Notes: generated from the sequence alone by a model not told the origin. A stretch of DNA of 64,000 nt from Entomortierella parvispora (GCA_963573315.1 OY752140.1:1302001-1366000); one strand, 5' to 3'; positions 31,091 through 44,180 are shown, numbered from the stretch's first letter. Numbers and translations are program-made.

Positions 31091-31651
31091 ATGCGTCTCC
31101 TCTCATTCATCTTGGCAGCTCTCGTTATTCTGGGAGTTGTTGCTGCCCAAGGCGGGTCCACGTGCGGTCCAGACGCTGGCTCCTGCTCTGAAGGAAACTG
31201 CTGTTCCTCCGCGGTATGTCCTTGCTTCCATGACTGACCTTCGTAATCCAAGCAAATAGTCCTCTCAACCTCTTTTCCTTTTCTTCGTTAACAGGGCTTT
31301 TGCGGTAGCACACCTCTTTACTGTGGTTCGGGTTGTCAACCTGACTATGGCACTTGCTCGGGAGGAATTTCGGCCAGTCCTTCACCTTCCGTAACGACGG
31401 GATCCCCAATCGCCTCTCCAACTGTTGTCTCCCCTTCACCATCACCTTCGCCTTCCACGAGCACCGATTCGACCACTACAAGCACCCGCACCAGACGAAC
31501 TCATGATTCCTCACCCACTCAAACCACCAAAGGCACCTTTCAACTCCAACCAACTGGGAAGCCCAGCGCTGCCATCTCGGCCCAGGATAAGGGAGTTCGT
31601 TCAACTGTCGCCTTGGTGATCGTCTTTATCGCTGGGTTTATCATTGCATAG
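31091..31651 (+). CDS. Small secreted CBM18 (hevein-type) chitin-binding protein, probably GPI-anchored
   Basis: 159 aa from exons 31,091-31,213 and 31,295-31,651 (81-bp GT-AG intron, phase 0). Residues 1-19 are a signal peptide (MRLLSFILAALVILGVVAA). Residues 25-65 form a type-1 chitin-binding domain with eight cysteines in hevein spacing: CGPDAGSC, NCCSSAGFCG, YCGSGCQPDYGTC. The intron falls between the two halves of the domain. A Ser/Thr/Pro-rich stretch of about 60 residues, likely O-glycosylated, follows, and a hydrophobic C-terminus (VALVIVFIAGFIIA) ends the chain, which fits a GPI-anchor signal or a short membrane tail. The likely place is the cell wall or outer membrane face, binding chitin. 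Confidence 0.85.
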
Positions 31652-32249
31652 GGCCATGGATAACAGGAAAGGCCAGCTTGGTCTTGGAGTGCTTTTTTCT
31701 TCCACATTTCTCGTTTTCTTTATGTTCTCATATCCCACGCTTTGCATCATATACCATCCACTATTATAATATAACTATCAACTAAACTTATAATATAATG
31801 TTGATCCTTCGAACTTCGAACTTCGAAGGCAGGAGTATTCAATGGCCGAGTCCTCAGTGGTATGAAAGCACGAGCTTTAACGGTTGAGAACAAAAAGGAC
31901 TGTTGTTCGATGGAATGACAGAGGAGTGATGGCATTGGCGGCAGTTGGATTCCACCCAGCAAATAGGATTTGCGCACTGACCGACGTTGTTCCTGAAAAA
32001 TGTGTCTGGAGCCAAAAAAAAAAAAAAAACTTCTGCTCATCCCATCACATCCAAAGCAAGGCAACCAAGATGCCCTTATTGACGTTTCCTTACGAAAAGA
32101 GTGTACAGTACTGTACCCACTCTGCCGTAGCTTGGAGAGCTTGACTTCGTTACAGTAGCAGGGTACGTTTTAATTGGCCCGTGCGCGGCAGCAATCGTTG
32201 TTGGTTCGAATTTATTTGTATTTTTGCATTGCCCATCGGCCTGTTTCTA
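31652..32249. other. Convergent 3' regions
   Basis: Between the ends of the CBM18 and epimerase genes. It has an A16-17 tract near 32,014-32,029 and no ORF worth calling. Confidence 0.5.
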
Positions 32250-33582
32250 TCAAAGCAGGCTCAAGACCTGGCTGCCTTGCCAGGAATCGCCAGCAGCCAA
32301 GGCAATGAATTCGGCAACCTGGCCAGCCTCCACACAAATCATGCGATGGAATTCCTCATTGCCAAAGTCCGCCATGCCTGCAGCCTTTTCTGTCCAGGGG
32401 TTCCAGACAACAATGTCCTTCAATCCATTCTTGTGCAATTGGATCCCTCCCGCGGCCTTATTGTCACCAAACTGGATCTGAAGATCAGTAGTTGACAGGT
32501 TCGCGTATACAGAGTCGACCTCTCCACGGATCACAACATCTCCCTCTTGTCTTGCTGTCGTCTGGAGAACCTTGTCAGTGTAATCCGTTCCACTCAGACC
32601 AACAACCCTGACCTTAGTTGCATCCTAAACAGTAGGAGGGTGGGGTTTGTTATAATCTTGTGAATATTTAACTCCAAAAACAAAACAAGGTAGACTTACA
32701 GGAATCAAAAAGTAGGTGTGAAGCAGGGTATTGAAGTCAAAGGCCTTAGTGCCAATGTTGTGAACACGCAATTGAGTTTCAATATTATCTGCGGACAACT
32801 TGACTGTGTACACCAGTGAAAAGTCGAAAGGCCACAACGAGCGATGCTCCTCCGAGATCATGGAGTGGTCGAGACCTAGCCCAGGAAAACCAATGTATTA
32901 GATTTCATGAAGGTCTTCAAAGACGTGGAATAAACAGTCTTTACGATTCTTACCAAACTCGGCAACCACACCGTGAGAATCCTCGTGAGAGTTAGCAAGC
33001 TTCCAGCGGGAGATGCGGGCGAAGCCTAAAGGGTGTCAACGAAGATAAGACGCGATTAGAGAATGGTAGCAAGCAATCGCGGGTTGATCGACGTCACAAG
33101 GACAAATTAAAAAAAGATCAGATTGATCAGTACCATGCTGGGGAAGACTGGCAGTGACATGGGGGGCCTTTCCTTTGCCAAAGACAGGGAAGACGAGAGG
33201 GATTCTACGGTTGACAATTAGATAGGCAGATGATGTTAGCCTGCATGACGAGAATGGGCAAACCAAGCCAGCCTAATCTACCACAGTCAGAATAGTTACC
33301 CTCCGCGGATAGCCTTTGAGCCATCAAGAATCGCCTTTTCACTGGAATAGAAGAGTAGTTGTACAAACGGATAAGACATGGAAACGCGTGGTGAGAACAG
33401 GCGTTCCAGTATTGTTGCACATCTCGGGGTTGAGGTTCAGCTGAGTTCTACCTGAGAAAGATACGCTCCTCGCCCTTCACCTTCCATGACGTGAGGGTGG
33501 CGCCAAAAAGGTAGACCTCGGCGCTTGCACCAGAGGCGGGATGGGTCAGGATGGTCTTGTCGCTGTGCTGTGAGACGGGCAT
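32250..33582 (-). CDS. Glucose-6-phosphate 1-epimerase, six exons
   Basis: 288 aa, close to the 297 aa of yeast YMR099C. The enzyme interconverts alpha- and beta-glucose 6-phosphate in the cytosol, linking glycolysis and the pentose phosphate route. Exons: 33,582-33,452, 33,341-33,300, 33,204-33,134, 33,025-32,954, 32,875-32,700 and 32,624-32,250, with GT-AG introns of 75-110 bp and matching phases. Galactose-mutarotase-fold features: VYLFGATLTSWK, GGIPLVFPVFG, HSMISEEHRSLWPFDF, the probable catalytic His in NTLLHTYFLIP, VVWNPWTEKA, and the probable catalytic Glu in MICVEAGQVAEF. The start ATG at 33,582 lies 393 bp from the divergent gene at 33,976. Confidence 0.95.
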
Positions 33583-33596
33583 TGGGATAGGAGAGA

Positions 33597-33632
33597 GGTA
33601 GCAGGGTAGCAGGGTAGCAGGGTAGCAGGTAG
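33597..33632. repeat. Tandem repeat, AGGGTAGCAG unit, about four copies
   Basis: Four copies of a 10-bp unit just upstream of the epimerase start codon, inside the divergent promoter. Confidence 0.8.
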
Positions 33633-33975
33633 AAAAGGGAGTAGAGGGGGGAATAAAGAGGGAGACAGAGAGAGGGAGAGAATGGAGGGGAGAAGAGATG
33701 AGGTGCATCCAGTGCCATCGCGGTCCTTTTCTCACAAAAGGGAAGGACTGTCTTTCCCTTGTTGGTGGCGTGCGGCATGCTGGGTGGGAATGAGCCCAGC
33801 AGTATGGGACACTCGCTGCTGCTGCTTCTTCTTCCCATTCTTATTGTTCCCCTTTGTTACTCCCTGTCCACAGCATCCATCATTCCTGCTGCCTCGCCTA
33901 CCTTTGCTCTCTCATTTCATCACCAAACACTCACTGGACCAAAGCCAGCCAGCCAGACTGGGCGCACCTCCCGAC

Positions 33976-36825
33976 ATGAGTGGATTCGGTACTTGCATTG
34001 CCTGACCTGCTTTTATTTTATTTTATTTTATTTTATTTTTTTTGCCTACGCTAACAACCCACAACCCTTCCATTCATTCACGCTTGCATGTATGCGCAAA
34101 CATTCACACACAAACGCACATCTTAGACATAAGAGGGCAAAATCAGCCATCTCACTCTAGCTGGAATAGAGCCGAGGAGGAAAACGATTTTTGGGGCTAT
34201 GGGGTGAGTTCGGAGCACCGCCACGCATCCCGGGGATGGACCTCCCACGACGAAAGGGCAAATAACAGCGGGCACGAAAGCCTCGACGATAGCTGGTTTA
34301 CAAATGACAGGCCGGCTCCGGCTCCTCAACGCGAACGCCTCGGATCTAAAAGCCCATTGGATGCTCAAGGGTACGATACTATTGACCGTGCCACTACACC
34401 AGATCTTGAATGGCGACTAACTGTCATACTAATATTAGGAGTTCAGAGGATCAGCGAGTCGTGGTCAAGGAGGAGACCCGGAACTCGATCATGCCTGAAA
34501 TGAATACCCCTGGACAACGACACGGGGAAGAAGACATGACAAAATACTGGCTGAAGGATGATGCCAGGAGTATGATATTCGGTCCTAAGGAGCCCCGGAG
34601 GCTGTTTTCAGCGCCTCAACATGTCGAACAGATCAGCGACAACCATGGCTGGGGAAGTCCATCTGAGAATGTTGATCGATACCATGGCGACGTCAACGAC
34701 ATTATCAAGGAGCAGCAACAGACGTCATTTTGGTCAAAGCGAGGTGGCGAATGGGTCCTGCTTGCAGTAAACGCTCCAGCAGCTAGAGCCAGGCCTGGTG
34801 CACCTATCTCGGGAAAGAGACCCGGGATTCAACAAGGCTACGATGCTGACAAGGACGATTCGGAATGTGATAGCGGTGACTTTGACAACAACTTTTTCAG
34901 TACAGCTCGACCTCAAAAACAACAACACCACCAGAAATCCGACCCTCGTCAAGTAAGTTCATATCAACGACCAGACACCTTGGCTCGGCGGGGAAGCGTT
35001 CGACAGAACTGGCTATCAGAAGATCAGTGGAGGAAACCCAAGCAGGAACATATGACAGAGGACACTTTGCAACCAAAAGCCCAACCGCATGTCGAAAAGG
35101 TGGAGCCAATTATCAGCCTTTGGTCGCCTGATTCAGATTCTTCCGAGTCCAGCCATGCTGCAGACAGAGCGTCCAGAAAAGAGGAGTGGTCTACGAATCT
35201 TGTGGATCTGGATTTTGGCTCTGAGGTTAATGGAGATACTTTAGTTGCCGAGGAATCTCTACACGGTCGAGACTCGGCGGCTTCTCTTCTGAGTCTGGAT
35301 GAAGTAGGCAAGCCAGAGGCACGTGCATTGGTGAGGGACTCTTCAATTATTGAATCCTTGCAAGGCCTTATGTTCGAAGAAAGGCCATTGATCGTCCAAG
35401 AAACTTGCCTTGATTCCTCAGGACCGGGAAGTAAGGCCCCCATCCTCGATTCCTCACACGAACTCTTTTTTGACGAGGAACCACGTACAAAGACTCCGGA
35501 AGTACAACACGTGAGTTCGGGCTTGAAACTTCAAAGCCAAGGCATCCCTTTGGTTGCCTCTTTGCTGGATTTTGATGAAGAGACTTCTGCAGACTTGCCA
35601 GACATTGTTGCTAGCGATATCCTAGTCACTTCACCAGCGCAAGTATTTCAATCGCAAATTGCAGAGGCGCCAAGCGAGCACGAAGCTGGGGTTGCTACCG
35701 ACACCTTTCACGATGAACTCTCGATGTTTGATGTTTTGCAAGGGGATGCCGTTCGAGAGGGCCTGGTCACCTGCAGCGACAGATTTGAATACTCTGGATC
35801 TACGCCTCGTATTGACTTGACCAGATCCTCTGGCGATATGATGCCGCTAGTGGATATCTTGTTCGAGCCAAATATCGCTCCCTCCGAAAGGACCAATTCT
35901 GTCCAACAATCTGAGGATATATTAGGACTCATCGGAACCCAAATGCCCGAGGCCTGCTCGTTATCCAAGGAGGCCTTGCTGCTAGATCTGGATGCACCGC
36001 CTGAGCCAGGAACGCCGCCAGCGGATACAAGTGCCACTTGGAAAAGTGAGTACAATACCTCAAACAAGACTAGCTCGATGTTGTCGCAGTCTGGCTCGAC
36101 GTCACGAAATGGGAAGACTTCCCAATTTGCAGGTTACGAGTTTGCAAGTTCTCACGAGTGGCTTGCTCAAATTGCCAATGATAACCGGCGACAGTTCAGC
36201 GAAAGTCGTGCCGAGAACAGGGAGCAGTGGAAATCGCTCATGGCTAAACAAGAAGAGGACTCGAGAAAGATTGAAGAGTTTATTCAGAAGACGACCGTGG
36301 CCAAGGCAAGCCCGCCAGCATTGACCACCGACGACACGAAGGAATGCAGCCCTCCAGAACCTTTCACGGTCAAATTGACAGTAGAAACGAAAAACAATGG
36401 ACATCAGATTATACAGGCGACGGAGGTAAAGCAACTAGTTTACTCATAACGCTCAGTTGCTCAAACGTTTCTTTTTCCTTTCATCTAACGGTGCCGGACT
36501 ACCATCACCATCACCATCAATAGAAGGACGACCTCAAGACTGTTGTCGAGGAATTCTGCTCTAAATTTGACATGGTGGGGTATGACATGGCCCTCTGGGT
36601 CATGTTGGCAGCGGCTATCAACGACAAAAAGGAGGTACGGCGGTCAAAAGTCAAAGGCGCAGCGTGAGGACGGATAACTGAGCTAGCCGACCGACATCAC
36701 TCCTGCAGGCAAATAATACCAGTCGACCTACTGCCTTGCTGGAATATATCCCGCAATCTCGTCATCGGGTTGCCCAATCCAGAATCAATCCACTCCCCAT
36801 TTCCAGTCTTTTTTTGCCGCAATAA
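33976..36825 (+). CDS. Acidic disordered protein with three clathrin-box motifs, five exons
   Basis: An 823-aa model. Exons: 33,976-33,988, 34,127-34,370, 34,439-36,425, 36,524-36,634 and 36,709-36,825; GT-AG introns of 68-138 bp, all in phase. The second intron has a good branch site and ATATTAG acceptor. The first exon is tiny (MSGF plus one base) and the least certain part. No folded domain is recognised. The chain is Ser/Asp/Glu-rich with aromatic spots (EENDFWGYG, DDSWFTND). It carries three sequences fitting the clathrin box L-L-x-(L/F)-(D/E): LLSLD (369-373), LLDFD (461-465) and LLDLD (600-604). Near the C-terminus is a helical segment, MVGYDMALWVMLAAAINDKK. A clathrin or AP adaptor accessory role in vesicle traffic is an inference from those motifs. 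It is divergently paired with the epimerase. Confidence 0.7.
34011..34043 (+). repeat. TTTTA pentanucleotide run in intron 1
   Basis: TTTTA units from about 34,011 followed by T9, inside the first intron of the clathrin-box gene. Confidence 0.8.
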
Positions 36826-39800
36826 ACTATGGTCGGTCAGTGTCCTGCTTCGTAAATGGTACAATGATCCAGGAAGGGAAGGAAGGACATGATGGAAGGC
36901 GATCGACGGGTAATGTTGGCTATTTTGGCCGCCTGGGTCCTGGGAAGCAATGCATGGGTGCATGGGTATAGCCGCAACCTTGTACAATGCATCGCACCGT
37001 CGCTCTGCGTGCACGAACCACCAAGCTAGGGTGATCCTATTCAATTGAAGAACAAAAAGGAAAAAGAGAAACAGACCGAAAGACACGAGATTGACAAGAG
37101 ATGTCCCGTCCATTTCCACTATTTTTTTTTTTTTTTTTTTGGTTTGTTCGATGCATTGATGCATCTCGCCGTCTGATGTTCATGCATGCAGGTTCTAGCT
37201 TCAGAACCCAGCACGCGAAGGAAGCGCTCAGAGTCAAGAATGTTCCAACCCAGAAGTAGAAGAGAAAGCATTTGAGGAGGGCGGGGCGGGACAACAACAA
37301 AAACAGGAACAATGATGGCTTTGCCCATTTGTCTGAACACAAGAAAAAGAAAAGGACAGATGAGGCGCAGAATTGGAAACGGTTCCTGAATTTGCTCACA
37401 GATTGCTTTCTTTTCCCTTTTTACAATACCAACCAGCAGAAAGCATCAAAATGCTACGGTGCAGACTCCAGGTGTGGAATACATGACTGGTGAAGATTGC
37501 GTACAGTATGTGGTCGGCGTGTGTCAGTGTGTGAGCGTGAATGTGTGTATGTGTAGGAGAGAGAGTGTGCGATCGGACCCTTGTTGCGTCCGGCTCAGCC
37601 TGCTTTCATCAGCAACGTGCTATCTCTGACATGTTTCTTTCTCTTTCCAATGTGGACACACGCCGAGAAAGAATTCGAACCTTGACATTGGCAAGAGATT
37701 ATAGGCCCTTTTTTGTTTTGCTTTTTTGGGTTTCACCAACACAAGGCATGCAAGCTGTGTGATTCGTGATTTTTTCCTTCTTCTTCCTCTGCTTCGATCT
37801 GGTCTGTTTTTTCATGCACAAGGAAGAAAGGCATGAGTTTAGTTCAGCCCTATCTGCAGCAAAGGCAAGATCGACGGAATCCCCCGCAGATGGTAAAAAG
37901 CAAAAGACGGCCGAGGCGCACACAGGAACAAAACAAGGTTGGGGCCAAATGATCGTATCAGGAAACACCCTTCTAGACCCACAGTTTTTGAGGTCGCTGA
38001 CCTTTTCTTCATTTTTCCGCGACCAGTGTCTGTCTACCTTTTTTTTTTTTCCCGTTCGCAGATTTTAGCACAGGAAACGGAAAAGGAGGAGAAAAGAATT
38101 GAAAATGAAAGCAAAGCGCGAGAGGAGGCAGGTTTTCTTGAGAAATGCAATGAAGATAGACTAGAGGGCCGGGCCTCCGTTTCGCATTTGCATGCCGTAC
38201 ATTCGTGCGTACTCCTTTTGTCCTTTCCTGATTGCTTTCATCCTGTATAACTTGGGGAGCGGCGAGAAATGGGAGTTGGTGGACTGGAAACAGATATCAC
38301 TTGAACGTTCGGAAAAGGGTGGTCGCCAATCATGTTTTGATTCGCGGGGTGGGGGTTTTCACCTAGTACAAGAAGAATGATCGAGTTCTCCCAGTAAAGA
38401 AAGTTCAAAAAAAAAAAAAAAACGCACAGAGCCGAGGGCTAACGCGTTATTCAATGTTTGTGTGAAGATTTGCAGATAGCGTCAATGAAACCTACGCGTC
38501 GCGAGTTTTCGCGCGTTTGCTGAGCCAAGCCCCTTCACTTGTTCATTTGAATGCAAGGTAGGACGCAGCAAAAAAAAAAAAAAAAAAAAAATACTATCGT
38601 CACAGCCTGACAAAGCTGTGTCCTGTATGGGTTGTTTTCCCAATCTTTTTTCTGCTGTTTTTCCGTTTTTCCATTTCTCTTCGTAACCTAAAAGCGTCCA
38701 TAGTCAAGGACTCTGCTCAGCCATCAGGGGCGATTGCCCTAAACCACAGAATTTAGAAGGTCTGCTAGAATACAAGAAGTCATTGCGCCTCATAGGCTAC
38801 AAAGCTGAGGCGGCAGAATTCTCAACAGCATCGGCATAGATAGAAACCAGCCATTGAGGCACTCCTTAGCACAGACCAAAAGGAGGTCTGGAGTGCGTAG
38901 GTCAGAACAAAGAACGACGTGTCCTTTTTCAACAAACAAAGATACTAAACAACCCTCCTTGGCTGAATGAACATATAGTTTCCCTTATCCTCTCGCAATC
39001 CAGCGTAATGTGGAATGGGGGAAGAGCACGAACCAGTGGACTCTCTGTGCAAAGAGTCAAACAACCGTTCCTTTTCGCGTTTCGAGATTTTTTTTTGCGA
39101 CCAAGTCGATTCGGAGACAAATAGGATCTTGAAGACGAAAGGGGTGAAGAGTGAGTCAGCGAGTGGTTCTTTTATTTTCACCTTGGCTTGTCCCCTCTCC
39201 TTAAAAGTAACCTCATCAGTTTTCAACCCTCAACATTTCGGGCCAGGCCAGTGTTGGAAGAGAAAGAACCTTCAGAAGGAGACTTGCAATGAGACTGATT
39301 GAGAAGAAAGGAGAGAGAGAGTTAAACAAAAAAAGAGACTAGGAAGACTTAGGAGTAGCGGTGCCCAGTGGCCTTTGTGAGGACCAACGGTGACAGGCCA
39401 GTGGAGAAAACAAAGAGCAAAGATAAAGAAACAAGGAAGGGGAGGTTGGTTCCTCCCATTGAGGTGCTTGGGGCCATTGGCCGCAGTGACCCCGAAATCG
39501 GACAGAACCTTATCTGGCGCCGTCTGCCGATATCGAGAGCTTGAGAGCGTCCAATGTTTCTCTCTGCAGGATGGCTGCTCCGCCTCTCGTTCTCACTCCC
39601 TGCTTCACTCGACAACTTGCAAACGAGAGCAGACACCTCACTTCCTCCATCATCCACAGGACCGCAGGCAAAACATCAAGCATCCACGAACAAGCGCAGT
39701 GTCCCCCGCGTCGCTTTCCTTTTAGACGTCCTCTGTAGCGTCGTGTGACATGGAGGCTAGCCTTTTATGAATAACAATTGAAGTAATGAATGGGGAAAGG

Positions 39801-42800
39801 AAGAACTTCTATCATGGATAAATGAGAGACCTGAACACACAAGGTACACGAAAGAGATCTGCTTGGGACACAAAGCGCATCGGGCTGGGTGGGTTTGGTC
39901 TTCGTTTACGTCTTCAAAGTACCCACTTTTTCTTGAACTTTATGAACAATTTGTTTGTTGCCGATTCGAAGAGGGAGAAAAAAGATTGGTCGACGCATGG
40001 TCCCATTTATGGTTTTATCAGATGTCGATAACAAGTCTGCTTGCCTAAGCAAGAGAGGAAGAGGAGTGAGAACAGAGAAGAGGGAAGTAAGGAGATTGCT
40101 GAAGCTTTGCACACTGCGTCAACATAGGAAGACCACGGTTGGCCATGAGATACACGTACTGTAGTTGTAGAATGGAGAGAACGAAGATAACTTAAGTAGG
40201 GCTCGTGTAACGTTCCTGATCGAAGACGATCGCCAACTTTACCGACGATCCCCCTGCCGAGTACCAAAAGGAGACTGTCTCCCACAGGCGATGCAGGTAC
40301 GTTAGCAAGGCGAGAAGGACGAATACAAACCTGCTACCGTCACTCTCGACCAATGTCTCACGCCCTCGAGGAGAACTATTACTACAAGTGCAGAGAGATA
40401 GGAAAGGGACACCGATACCAATGGTCAATTGAGGGTCGTAGTAAAGCAACATTAAGGACTTTTCGGAATAGACGGACATTATCCTTTGGGACCGGCCAAA
40501 AGGCTGCAATCCCACATTTCGCCGGCGCAGCCGACGTCAACGTGCAGAGGGGTGCTGATGTTGTTGGACAACATGGCGCCATCAGAAGCGCGTCTTTTCA
40601 TTCTCCATTGGAAACTGCTGCGAGGTTTGGTGGTTTGTGTGACCCTTGCACAAATGATAAAAAGTCAGCACGGATCAAGGCAAGTCCATGTTCCCGACTC
40701 TTGGGCGCACTCTCTTTCTTGGGCTAGTCCATCCATGATAACTGGCCGCCCCATCTGTTGAACGCCGTGAACAAGGCCGCCCAAAACAATAAAAAAATGA
40801 ACTGGGTCATCCGCGTTTGTGCCTTGACACTTGTTTTTTTTTCTTGCGCCTGTGCCATGACGCGGTTCTACTTTTAGGGACCGCTGTCGTGGTGGCGAAT
40901 GACTGCGGTATCTCAGGAGACAATATGTTCCCGTACGCACCTGCTAGACTATCAGCCCTTAGTTTTATTTGCCGCCGGTGCATGAGGGGAAAGGAAAAAA
41001 AAGGGAATCCATACCACAATTGGATAACGACTTTGTCGTGATGTTTGTGATGGGCTGTGCCTTGTTTGCAAGACAGCAGGGCAGGGCAGGGCAGGGATAT
41101 AAACAAAAAACTTCATTTCCGTCAGAACACCCGAACAAGGATATCGACCGATTGAGGGAAGCTAGGCAACGCGGCGTCTTTGCCAGAACGTTAAAAAGGG
41201 TTTGTGTGTCAAAAAGAAAAAAAGGATAGTGGAGCTGGCCCTGTCGGATGCGTTATCAAGAAGAAATTGAGGGTGCCGCTCGACAGAAAGTTCTGCGAGG
41301 GAACAAAGAAAAGAATAAAAGAAAGAGAATGTGGGTGCTTGGACACTCCTCAATGAAAGGAGGCAACGCCCGAGACAAAAGACTGAAGCAAACTGCAAAG
41401 AAAGAGCGCCGAGTGCATGCGCGCAATTCTTGTAGTCCCAGGGCGGCGAGAACAACGTTTGCTTGCGCCTTGGGCGCGTTTGATGCAATTGAATACTGCA
41501 GAGAGGATCGCTGTTCTCGACAAGGAGACATTGGCTGCCACCCTCTGCAACGACTGGTCCCAGGAAGGGGGCCAGAAGCAGGGGGCCCCAAAGCACCAAA
41601 GGAAAGAACCCGCTTCAGGCACGGCGCACGAATTTCCCGTCGCTCCTCGCGTCGTTTCACATTCCTCGCATGCGATAAGCTTCTCGATTTCCAGGGTCCT
41701 TGTTTCAACGACCGGCCTCGTGGGCGGAGAGCAGACGAACGAGAGAAAAAAAACATCGTCGGCTCATCTCGGTCCCATTCCATCCCCATGTCCCCCTCCT
41801 TCTGCTCATTCCGTCCCTTCCTTGACCCCCCCGTGCGTCTAATGTAAGAAGAGGGGCTCATCAGCCAGACCTCGGGGAAGAAGCGAGACGGATGGAAAAA
41901 GCAGAGTAAACGTGTCAATTTTGAACATTGGCACCCCCTGCAAGTGCTGTAGAAGGCAAAGGCGGACTCTTGAAGGTGTGAGAAGAGGAGGCGGATAAGG
42001 CGGTTTGGGTTTTCTTTCCATGCAATGTCTCTGTTTCTACCCATCAAGGTTTACTCCCGAGCTGGGCAAAGGTATTTTTTTACGTTATCTGCAACAGATG
42101 GTGCTAAAAAAACAAGAGAGAAAAGGAGAGACGAACCCATGTGCATCCCTGACCATGGACTGACTTCCCGGTGCTTGGGTCCTTTCCTTTACCACCCATT
42201 CATGGTAGGCTAGCTTTCTCCGGAAACAGCACAAAGCAAGGCGGAAAGTTATCTTTTCCCGTCTTGCAGCGCAGAGCCTTGCATCTAACTCACAGTTCTT
42301 TCGCTCTCCCTCCTTCTCTCTCCCTCCCCTCACACTCTCTTCTCCATCGTTGTTTCTGCGCCTGCGCAAGGGGGTGGAGGAAATGTCTCGTCGCTTTAAA
42401 CACTTGCTGTAGCTTCATTCGCTAGACCTTCCGAGTGTCTGCCTTCCTGGGGGCCATGGTACACACCTGCCTTCACCTTCACCAGATAAAAAATTGTGTT
42501 GTGGGGAGATAATATTATCAAAAAGTCAGAAAATGGTCCTGTTTCTCATGACATTGACTGAGCGTGAATGTTCCCGACAAGTTTTTTGACGGAAGAAAAT
42601 CAAAAGTAGCAAGACGACGGTCTCGACAGAAAAAATGGTGCATGCAGTAGATCCTTCTATCTGATGGAGGAAAAGTTGGCCTCATGCCTCTTGAGCCATG
42701 ATAATCAAAAGAAATAAATAAAAATAAAAAATCATGGAAAAGGTGACAAAGAAGAAGATTAGACGGTCTGGAACTTGGCATGCCCGTGCTGTCGTCTTGC

Positions 42801-42912
42801 TTTCAAACTTTAGGGTTACGGTATATTCTCATTCCACTGACGGAGAGGCGGAGAAATGACTCTGCATGCACAATTCTGAACCGGCGTCCAGCTAGAACGC
42901 TCCATTGAGAGA
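36826..42912. other. Gene-poor stretch, about 6.1 kb
   Basis: No ORF or exon set here is supported. The longest (263 codons, minus strand, 41,256-42,047) is Arg/Ser/Cys-rich with no domain. Homopolymers are frequent: T19 at 37,122-37,140, an A run at about 38,407-38,422, and A22 at 38,570-38,591. It may hold promoters, UTRs or non-coding RNA; nothing specific can be shown. Confidence 0.5.
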
Positions 42913-43649
42913 TTACGCACTGGAGCAGAAGCAGTCGTCATTCCGGAACTGTTTAACGTTGTCGACAATTTTTACGAAGCGATGGGAAAAAGGAGCACAC
43001 TTGGAACCAAATCGACCAATTGTATGAAAACACTGAGGATAGGTACCTCCGCCCCTGCTGCCCTTGAAGGTGATTCGGAAACACGGCGCCGGTGAATTGT
43101 CCCAGTCTTTGTCTACGCCCTGATTCTCGATCATAGTCATGAGTTGAGCCCTACGAGCAATTGAGAGTTGTGAGGGAATGTGAACTCCTTGTGCGTATGG
43201 ACCCGTAGAGGTTTCGTCTCGATCGCCATTACTAAAGTGTATCCAAAGAATAACCACAGGTTTCCGGTCTTTTTTATATATATTTGTGTTCTCGCGTCTG
43301 AACACCAGTGAACTCTTATGACTTGGTCACCCCTCAGGGATACCACAGAAAACCCCCACACTCTCCCACACTGTTAGGAGCTCTGAGTTGCATTTTATCG
43401 GCCATGTAGTCGGGTTTGTATCCATGATCTTGTAAGACGTTGTCTAGTTACCTTTTTTTTTTTTTTTTTTTGACTTGAAACAAAAGTGTAAACATCAGCA
43501 ACGTTAAACGTAATCTCGGCACGTTTCTGCAGTGACATATACTTGGCCAAAAGATGACCACAGCGCTCACTATAATTTAAACAAAAAAAGTATATGAAAG
43601 AGGGACACAGTACTTTTTCAGGCACATTCGGTTTCATCGGCAAACTCAT
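42913..43649 (-). CDS. Uncharacterised small protein, probable three-exon gene
   Basis: A 208-aa model from exons 43,649-43,475, 43,428-43,362 and 43,297-42,913, all in phase. The last exon is convincing as coding: KPVVILWIHFSNGDRD, SIARRAQLMTMIENQG, PAPCFRITFKGSRGGGTYPQ, CFHTIGRFGSKCAPFSHRF, ending NDDCFCSSA. The middle exon (GYKPDYMADKMQLR) is plausible. The first intron would be only 46 bp, with a weak GTCAAA donor next to an A19 run, and the second uses GTGTGG, so the boundaries are uncertain. No signal peptide and no known domain are recognised. An additional exon may lie near 44.05-44.17 kb. I do not assign a function. Confidence 0.45.
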
Positions 43650-44025
43650 TTTGGAGGTAACTAATTAGTTTGCTTCCAAGAAACAAGAAACAAAACAAAA
43701 TCACCTTGTCGATCCCTTCGTGGTGGTCTTGTGAACGACTTTAGTTATATATGTATTGAGCGAACAAGAGCTGATGGTTTGATCGCAACGGCGATGGATG
43801 GGGAAAAAAAAGGGAACATTGCACTGTAGTGTTTGGAGTGCAGACAATACCGTTGTATCACCAAAGCCTATTCAGTCCTTCCTTCCATTGTAGTCGTCAT
43901 AGTCTATCAGAAAACAGGTCGGCCAATGTACGCCTTCACTCTGTGATCTACGAAAGAAAGAAAGAAAGAACAAAAAAAAAAAAAAAAAAAAAACGGCGAC
44001 AAGAGCCTATGTTTCGTTCGATCAA

Positions 44026-44180
44026 TGTACCTTGGTGCAGGAGAGCGAGCAAAACTTGTCGCTAAGGCTGTTCCTTTGAGAAGGTAGGTATCCCGAGATA
44101 TATTCCAGGTCCTCTGCCATTTTTGACTCAGGAACTTTGAAAATCGCTGAACAATTGCCGAACAAAAAGACAGAGGAAGG
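44026..44180 (-). other. Possible isolated exon
   Basis: A minus-strand stretch that reads like protein: KMAEDLEYISGYLPSQRNSL then SDKFCSLSCTK, followed by a GTACAT donor. It may be the 5' exon of the gene at 42,913-43,649 or a relic; the joins I tried met stop codons. Confidence 0.3.

Noticed and set aside
41256-42047. 263-codon minus-strand ORF
   Set aside because: Arg/Ser/Cys-rich with no domain, overlapping long ORFs on both strands; likely chance.
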